Source of the DNA: Bordetella genomosp. 13
Lineage (GTDB): Bacteria; Pseudomonadota; Gammaproteobacteria; Burkholderiales; Burkholderiaceae_B
Length of the DNA: 64,000 bases
NCBI RefSeq assembly: GCF_002119665.1
Contig: NZ_CP021111.1
Span: 4,154,001 to 4,218,000 of the forward strand
Direction: 5' to 3'
Shown: piece after piece, positions 59,674 through 64,000 of the stretch
How positions within the stretch are numbered: the stretch's first letter is position 1
Layout of the letters: the number at the start of each line of letters is the position of its first letter
The notes under the pieces: generated by a model
What the model was told of the DNA's origin: nothing
The model's database searches: none
What the model saw: only the letters and a program-made list of their open reading frames with translations
Position numbers and translations under genes: made by a program

Positions 59674-61014
59674 ATGAGCCTGCCGCCCACTGATATCAGT
59701 CCCTTCCGCCAGCGCCGCGCGCGCCTGCTGGCGCACCTGCGCGCGCAGGGCGGCGGCATCGCCGTACTGCCCACCGCCCCTGCCGCGGTACGCAACCGCG
59801 ACGCCGAATACCCGTATCGGCACGACAGCGATTTCTACTATCTCAGCGGATTCATCGAGCCGGAAGCGTGGCTGGTGCTGATCGCCGGGGCGGACGACCG
59901 CGCGCTGCTGTTCTGCCGTCCGCGCCACCCCGAGCACGAGACCTGGGAAGGCGTACGCTGCGGCCCGGAAGCGGCCGCGGAGCGCTACGGCTTCGACGAA
60001 GCGCACAGTATCGAAGCGCTGGACCAGATGCTGCCCGAGCTGCTGCTGGACCAGCCTGCCCTGTATGCCCCGTCGACGCCGGACGATGCGCAGGCCGCGC
60101 GGCTGCGCGGATGGATGGCCGCCGCGCGCGAACGCGCCCGCGGCGGACGGCGCGCCCCGGAGCAGCTGCGCGATCTGCGCGGCGTAGTAGCCGACATGCG
60201 GCTGGTGAAGGACCCCGACGAGATCGCTGCCATGCGCCGCGCGGCGCGCATCTCGGCCGGCGCCCACGCCCGCGCCATGCGCGCGGCAAGGCCCGGCATG
60301 CACGAATACGAGCTCGAAGCGGAACTGCTGTACGAGTTCCGCCGCCACGGCGCGCAGGCGCCGGCCTACACCAGCATCGTCGCCGGCGGCGCGAATGCGT
60401 GCGTGCTGCACTATCAGGCGGGCGACACGGTGTTGCATGACGGCGAGCTGGTGCTGATCGACGCGGGCTGCGAGTTCGACAGTTATGCGTCCGACATCAC
60501 TCGCACATTCCCCGTGAACGGCCGCTACAGCGGCCCGCAGCGCGCGCTGTACGACCTGACGCTGGCCGCGCAGGACGCGGCGGTGCAGGCCACGCGGCCA
60601 GGGCTGTCGTTCAACGACGGACATCTGGCGGCGGTGCGCGTGCTCGCGCAGGGGCTGATCGACGAGAAGCTGCTGGAGGGGTCCCTGGACGGCGTGCTGG
60701 AATCCGGCGCCTACACGCGTTTCTATATGCACCGCACCGGCCACTGGCTGGGGCTGGACGTACACGACGCGGGCGACTACCGCGAGCCCGGGGCGGGCGG
60801 CGCCGAACGGCCCTGGCGGCAGTTGCGGCCAGGCATGGTGTTGACGATAGAACCCGGGCTGTATGTGCGCCCGTCCGACGACGTGCCGGCCCACTACTGG
60901 AACATCGGCATCCGCATCGAGGACGACGCCCTGGTCACGGACACGGGCTGCGAATTGCTGACGCGCGGCGTGCCGGTGGATGCGCGCGAGATCGAGGCGC
61001 TGATGCGGGAGTAG
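59674..61014 (+). CDS. pepP: Xaa-Pro aminopeptidase
   Basis: The 446-residue enzyme removes N-terminal residues before Pro. An N-terminal domain (FRQRRARLLAHL, FYYLSGF) is followed by the pita-bread domain with metal ligands in IDAGCEFDSYASDITRTFP (Asp, Asp), HRTGHWLGLDVHD (His), LTIEPGLYV (Glu) and IRIEDD (Glu). Two Mn2+ ions are usual. ATG 59674 is chosen: MSLPPTDISPFRQRR. It diverges from the antiporter leader. Confidence 0.93.
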   Translation: MSLPPTDISPFRQRRARLLAHLRAQGGGIAVLPTAPAAVRNRDAEYPYRHDSDFYYLSGFIEPEAWLVLIAGADDRALLFCRPRHPEHETWEGVRCGPEAAAERYGFDEAHSIEALDQMLPELLLDQPALYAPSTPDDAQAARLRGWMAAARERARGGRRAPEQLRDLRGVVADMRLVKDPDEIAAMRRAARISAGAHARAMRAARPGMHEYELEAELLYEFRRHGAQAPAYTSIVAGGANACVLHYQAGDTVLHDGELVLIDAGCEFDSYASDITRTFPVNGRYSGPQRALYDLTLAAQDAAVQATRPGLSFNDGHLAAVRVLAQGLIDEKLLEGSLDGVLESGAYTRFYMHRTGHWLGLDVHDAGDYREPGAGGAERPWRQLRPGMVLTIEPGLYVRPSDDVPAHYWNIGIRIEDDALVTDTGCELLTRGVPVDAREIEALMRE

Positions 61015-61016
61015 GC

Positions 61017-61478
61017 CTAGAGCACGTACCCGTCCAGCCACCCCATCGCGGTCCAGGTGTACACCACCACCATCGCAATGCCGAACATCGTGACGATGGC
61101 CCCCACCAGGCAGCCGACGATCGCCACCAGCACCGGCCCCCAGCCAGTGTGCGTGACGCGGCCCATGCCGGGATTGACGCGGCGGTCAAACGACTCGTCG
61201 GGCATCAGGCTGTAGACGACGCCCTCGATGAAGCCGGCCGCGGCCGGAATGAACAACAGGAAGAAGACGGGATTGTCGTACCAGGGCGTGAATGCCTGCG
61301 CGCCCGCCAGGCACACGCCGCACGCCAGGGTGACCAGCCATGCGCCGCGCCGGCCCAGGTACCACCAGTGCGCGCCTAGCCAGCCCAGGAAGCATGCCAG
61401 CAGGCCCACCACCACCTTGCTGCGCGCGCGGCGCGGCATGACGGCGGGATGGGACGGGGTCAGGGGCGCGTCTGTCAT
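61017..61478 (-). CDS. TM2-domain membrane protein
   Basis: The 153-residue protein has four hydrophobic segments. Its start has the TM2-like KVVVGLLACFLGWLGAHWWYLGRRGAWLV signature of DUF-type small membrane proteins; the rest has GFIEGVVYSLM and a C-terminal helix. No function is assigned. ATG 61478 is chosen. It is divergent from ubiH with 49 bases between starts. Confidence 0.85.
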   Translation of the reverse strand: MTDAPLTPSHPAVMPRRARSKVVVGLLACFLGWLGAHWWYLGRRGAWLVTLACGVCLAGAQAFTPWYDNPVFFLLFIPAAAGFIEGVVYSLMPDESFDRRVNPGMGRVTHTGWGPVLVAIVGCLVGAIVTMFGIAMVVVYTWTAMGWLDGYVL

Positions 61479-61527
61479 CGTCTGGGGCTCTCCACCGGCG
61501 GATTGTAGTGGACAGTAAAATCGCGGC

Positions 61528-62685
61528 ATGAACGCTACCGCCTACGACATCGCGATTCTCGGAGCCGGCCCCGTGGGCCAGGTATTGGCGCTGTTGCTGG
61601 CGCGCCTGGCGCCGCAACCCGCCCGCATCGCGCTGCTGCACGGCGATAACGCCGCCATGCCGCGCGATCCGGCTCTCGATCCGCGCGTGCTGGCGCTCAA
61701 CCACGGCAGCCGCGTGCTGCTGGACACCGTGCAGGCCTGGCCCGCGCGCGCGGCCGCCATCCGCCACATCCACGTGTCGCAATGCGGCCGCCTGGGCCGC
61801 ACGCTGATCGACCATCGCGACTTCGACGTGCCCGAGCTGGGCAGCACGGTGGGCTATGCCGGCCTGCATGCGCGGCTGCAGGAGCGCGTGGCCGCCAGCG
61901 GCGTCACCGTGCTGCACGGGCCCGCGGCGCGCATCCTGTCGCAGGATGGCGGCACGGTCCGCATCGAACAGGGCGAGCACGTGCTCGACAGCGCGCTGGC
62001 CGTGCTGTGCGATGGCGCGGGCGGCGAGGACGTGCGGCGCGAATACGGCCAGCACGCGGTGCTGACCAGTGCGCATGCCGCGCTGGCGCGCGGCGACTGG
62101 GCGTACGAGCGCTTCACGCGCGAAGGTCCGCTGGCGATGCTGCCGCACCCGCACCTGGCGGAGACCTATTCGGTGGTGTGGTGCTGCGCGCCGGCGCATG
62201 CCGCCGCACTGGCGCGGATGGACGACGCGGCGTTCTCCGCCGCGCTGAACCAGGCGTTCGGCACCCGGCTGGGTCGGCTGCGCAGCCAGGCGCCGCGGCA
62301 CGTGTTCCCGCTCGAACTGAAGGCGCGCCATTCGCAGGCGCAGGGCCGGGTGGCGACCATCGGCAACGCGGCGCAAACCTTGCACCCGGTGGCGGGACAG
62401 GGCCTGAACCTGGGCTTGCGCGATGCCGCGCGGCTGGCGCAGGCGCTGGCCGGGTGGCTGATCGCCCCGCACGCCGACCCCACCCCCCGGCTGGCCGAAT
62501 TCGCCCAGGCGCGCCGCGGCGACCGCTGGATCACGGCCGGCGTGACCGACCTGATGCCGCGCCTGTTCACCACCGGACTGGCGCCGGTGGAACATGCCTG
62601 CGGGCTGGCGTTGCTGGCCATGGACCTGGCGCCGCCGCTGCGCGCGCCGCTTGCGCGCCATCTGTTGCAGGGCCTGCGCGCCTGA
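61528..62685 (+). CDS. UbiH/UbiF-family FAD-dependent monooxygenase
   Basis: The 385-residue flavoprotein has the Rossmann start AILGAGPVGQVLALLLAR (GAGPVG), the DPRVLALNHGS stretch and the C-terminal GNAAQTLHPVAGQGLNLGLRDAA motif (GD-like NAAQ and GQG). These place it with ubiquinone hydroxylases (UbiH, UbiF, UbiI). It would hydroxylate the quinone ring. Which position is hydroxylated cannot be seen. It precedes dusB by 118 bases. Confidence 0.9.
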   Translation: MNATAYDIAILGAGPVGQVLALLLARLAPQPARIALLHGDNAAMPRDPALDPRVLALNHGSRVLLDTVQAWPARAAAIRHIHVSQCGRLGRTLIDHRDFDVPELGSTVGYAGLHARLQERVAASGVTVLHGPAARILSQDGGTVRIEQGEHVLDSALAVLCDGAGGEDVRREYGQHAVLTSAHAALARGDWAYERFTREGPLAMLPHPHLAETYSVVWCCAPAHAAALARMDDAAFSAALNQAFGTRLGRLRSQAPRHVFPLELKARHSQAQGRVATIGNAAQTLHPVAGQGLNLGLRDAARLAQALAGWLIAPHADPTPRLAEFAQARRGDRWITAGVTDLMPRLFTTGLAPVEHACGLALLAMDLAPPLRAPLARHLLQGLRA

Positions 62686-62803
62686 GCTGGCGTCCGGGAA
62701 CGCAGTGCCCCGGGCGATCCGCACTTGCTGCAATCTCGTCGTAACCCGGCAACTGACCCAAGTCGTAAATAAGGGCCGAAACAAGCGCGGCTAAAATCCG
62801 GCG

Positions 62804-63832
62804 ATGCGCATCGGCCCCTGGACTCTTCCCAACAACGTATTGGTCGCCCCCATGGCGGGCGTCACCGACCGCCCCTACCGCCAGCTCTGCAAGCGGTTGG
62901 GCGCGGGCTATGCCGTTTCCGAGATGGCCGCCAGCAATCCGCGCCTGTGGGAAAGCGTCAAGACCTCGCGCCGCCTGAACCACGACGGCGAGATCGACCC
63001 GGTATCGGTGCAGATCGCCGGGGCCGATCCGGCCATGATGGCCGAGGCCGCCGCCTTCAACGTGTCGCGCGGCGCCCGCATCATCGACATCAACATGGGC
63101 TGTCCGGTGAAGAAGGTGTGCAATCTGGCCAGCGGCTCGGCGCTGCTGCGCCACGAAGATCTCATCGCCCGCATCCTCGATGCAGTGGTCGCCGCCTGTG
63201 CGCCGCTGGGCGTGCCGGTCACGCTGAAGACGCGCACCGGCTGGGATCGCACCAGCCGCAACGCGCTGCGCGTGGCGCTGCTGGCGCAGGAAGCCGGCAT
63301 CGCCGCCCTTACCCTGCACGGCCGCACGCGCGCCGACCTGTACACCGGCGAGGCCGAGTACGACACCATCCGCGAGGTCAAGGCCGCCCTGCGCATTCCC
63401 GTGGTGGCCAACGGCGACATCGACTCTCCGGAAAAGGCGAAAGCCGTCCTGGATTACACTGGCGCCGATGCGGTCATGATCGGACGCGCGGCCCAGGGCA
63501 GGCCCTGGATTTTCCGCGAGGTCGATCATTTCCTGCGTACCGGCGCCAAGCTTTCGCCTCCCACGACGGCCGAAATGCGCGACCTGCTGCTTGAACACCT
63601 CGACGATCACTACCGCTTCTATGGCGAGCACACCGGCGTACGCACGGCGCGCAAGCACATAGGCTGGTATCTGGACGGCCTGCCCGGCGCCGAGGAATTC
63701 CGGGCCCGAATGAACCTCATCGACAACACCGCGGAGCAATCCCGCGCGGTGGCGTCATGGTTCGACGGCCTGGTGCGCGGACAGGCGCCGGCCCCTGCGG
63801 CCGGCCCGGTTCCCGCACGACTGGCGGCCTGA
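62804..63832 (+). CDS. dusB: tRNA-dihydrouridine synthase B
   Basis: The 342-residue flavoenzyme reduces uridines in tRNA D-loops. Markers are VAPMAGVTDRPYRQLC, NMGCPVKKVCN (catalytic Cys in the second), LKTRTGWDR, and ANGDIDSPEKAK, GRAAQGRPWIFREV. The C-terminal helical domain includes KHIGWYLDGLPG. It is followed by fis in the standard dusB-fis order; expression is growth-rate linked. Confidence 0.95.
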   Translation: MRIGPWTLPNNVLVAPMAGVTDRPYRQLCKRLGAGYAVSEMAASNPRLWESVKTSRRLNHDGEIDPVSVQIAGADPAMMAEAAAFNVSRGARIIDINMGCPVKKVCNLASGSALLRHEDLIARILDAVVAACAPLGVPVTLKTRTGWDRTSRNALRVALLAQEAGIAALTLHGRTRADLYTGEAEYDTIREVKAALRIPVVANGDIDSPEKAKAVLDYTGADAVMIGRAAQGRPWIFREVDHFLRTGAKLSPPTTAEMRDLLLEHLDDHYRFYGEHTGVRTARKHIGWYLDGLPGAEEFRARMNLIDNTAEQSRAVASWFDGLVRGQAPAPAAGPVPARLAA

Positions 63833-63884
63833 GCCCGCCGGTCCCATCCTTTTTTTCATACAACAACAAACAATCGATCTGTTT

Positions 63885-64000
63885 ATGAGCAAGCGAGATG
63901 TTCTTCAAGAATGCGTGCGCGCCAGCCTGGAGCGCTATTTCGAGGACCTGGGCGATTCCGAGCCGCATGACATGTGGGACATGGTGATGCGCTGCGTGGA
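63885..64000 (+). CDS. fis: Fis DNA-binding regulator, N-terminal part (cut by window edge)
   Basis: The first 38 codons are present: MSKRDVLQECVRASLERYFEDL, then a DSEPHDMWDMVMRCVE stretch. This matches the Fis N-terminal region; the helix-turn-helix lies beyond the window. Fis controls rRNA and many promoters in fast growth. It lies 52 bases after dusB. Confidence 0.88.
   Translation, partial: MSKRDVLQECVRASLERYFEDLGDSEPHDMWDMVMRCV

Overview
The window is GC-rich betaproteobacterial DNA. The chromosomal part looks like Alcaligenaceae (Bordetella or Achromobacter type). The signs are several Bug/TctC-type periplasmic receptors with scattered metabolic genes, an aat-bpt-pyrD run, a phasin gene with phaR-like operators, and dusB followed by fis. 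The genus assignment is inference from gene content only.

Positions 1-14838 are the right-hand part of an integrative and conjugative element (ICE) of the clc / PFGI-1 class. Its left part, including integrase and conjugation genes, lies outside the window. From the left edge it carries metal-resistance cargo: the start of a P-type ATPase gene, a divergent cadR-like regulator, a decayed hydroxylase gene and a small cation-diffusion transporter. Three TTGACT promoters with MerR-type long spacing tie these together. Next comes the conserved maintenance block, all on the minus strand: alpA, parA, a small HicA-fold gene at the place of shi in ICEclc, parB, a DUF2857 gene, an STY4528-type replication gene, a PFL_4669-type gene, a DUF3158 gene, ssb and topB. 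An unknown gene, a DUF305 gene and an outward-facing promoter fill the end of the element. The element stops at an 18-base copy of a tRNA-Gly 3' end (14821-14838), taken as attR, followed at once by a terminator.

Positions 14839-26163 hold chromosomal accessory metabolism: a Bug receptor, two SDR genes, a shortened VOC gene, a LysR regulator divergent from a TauD-type dioxygenase and a second Bug receptor, an MFS carrier, an LprI-like protein, a solute-binding protein without signal peptide, an AtoE-type carrier, and a tRNA-Cys / tRNA-Gly pair. That tRNA-Gly matches the attR core at 17 of 18 bases and so is a second possible landing site.

Positions 26164-34989 hold a LytS/LytTR-type sensor and regulator pair and a very large autotransporter (2233 residues, repeated glycine-rich blocks). 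From 35 kb to the end the content is mostly housekeeping: S1/P1 nuclease, NudC, a TRIC-like channel, nitroreductase, Nudix, Aat and Bpt, PyrD, phasin, a third Bug receptor, AbrB/IclR, a CinA-like domain, a DEAD helicase, AzlCD, a zinc finger protein, hydrolase, BepA-like protease, GalU, CtaG, a Ca2+/Na+-type antiporter, aminopeptidase P, a UbiH-like monooxygenase, DusB and the start of Fis. The antiporter gene is preceded by a yybP-ykoY (manganese) riboswitch and a hairpin next to its start codon, which suggests that its physiological substrate is Mn2+.
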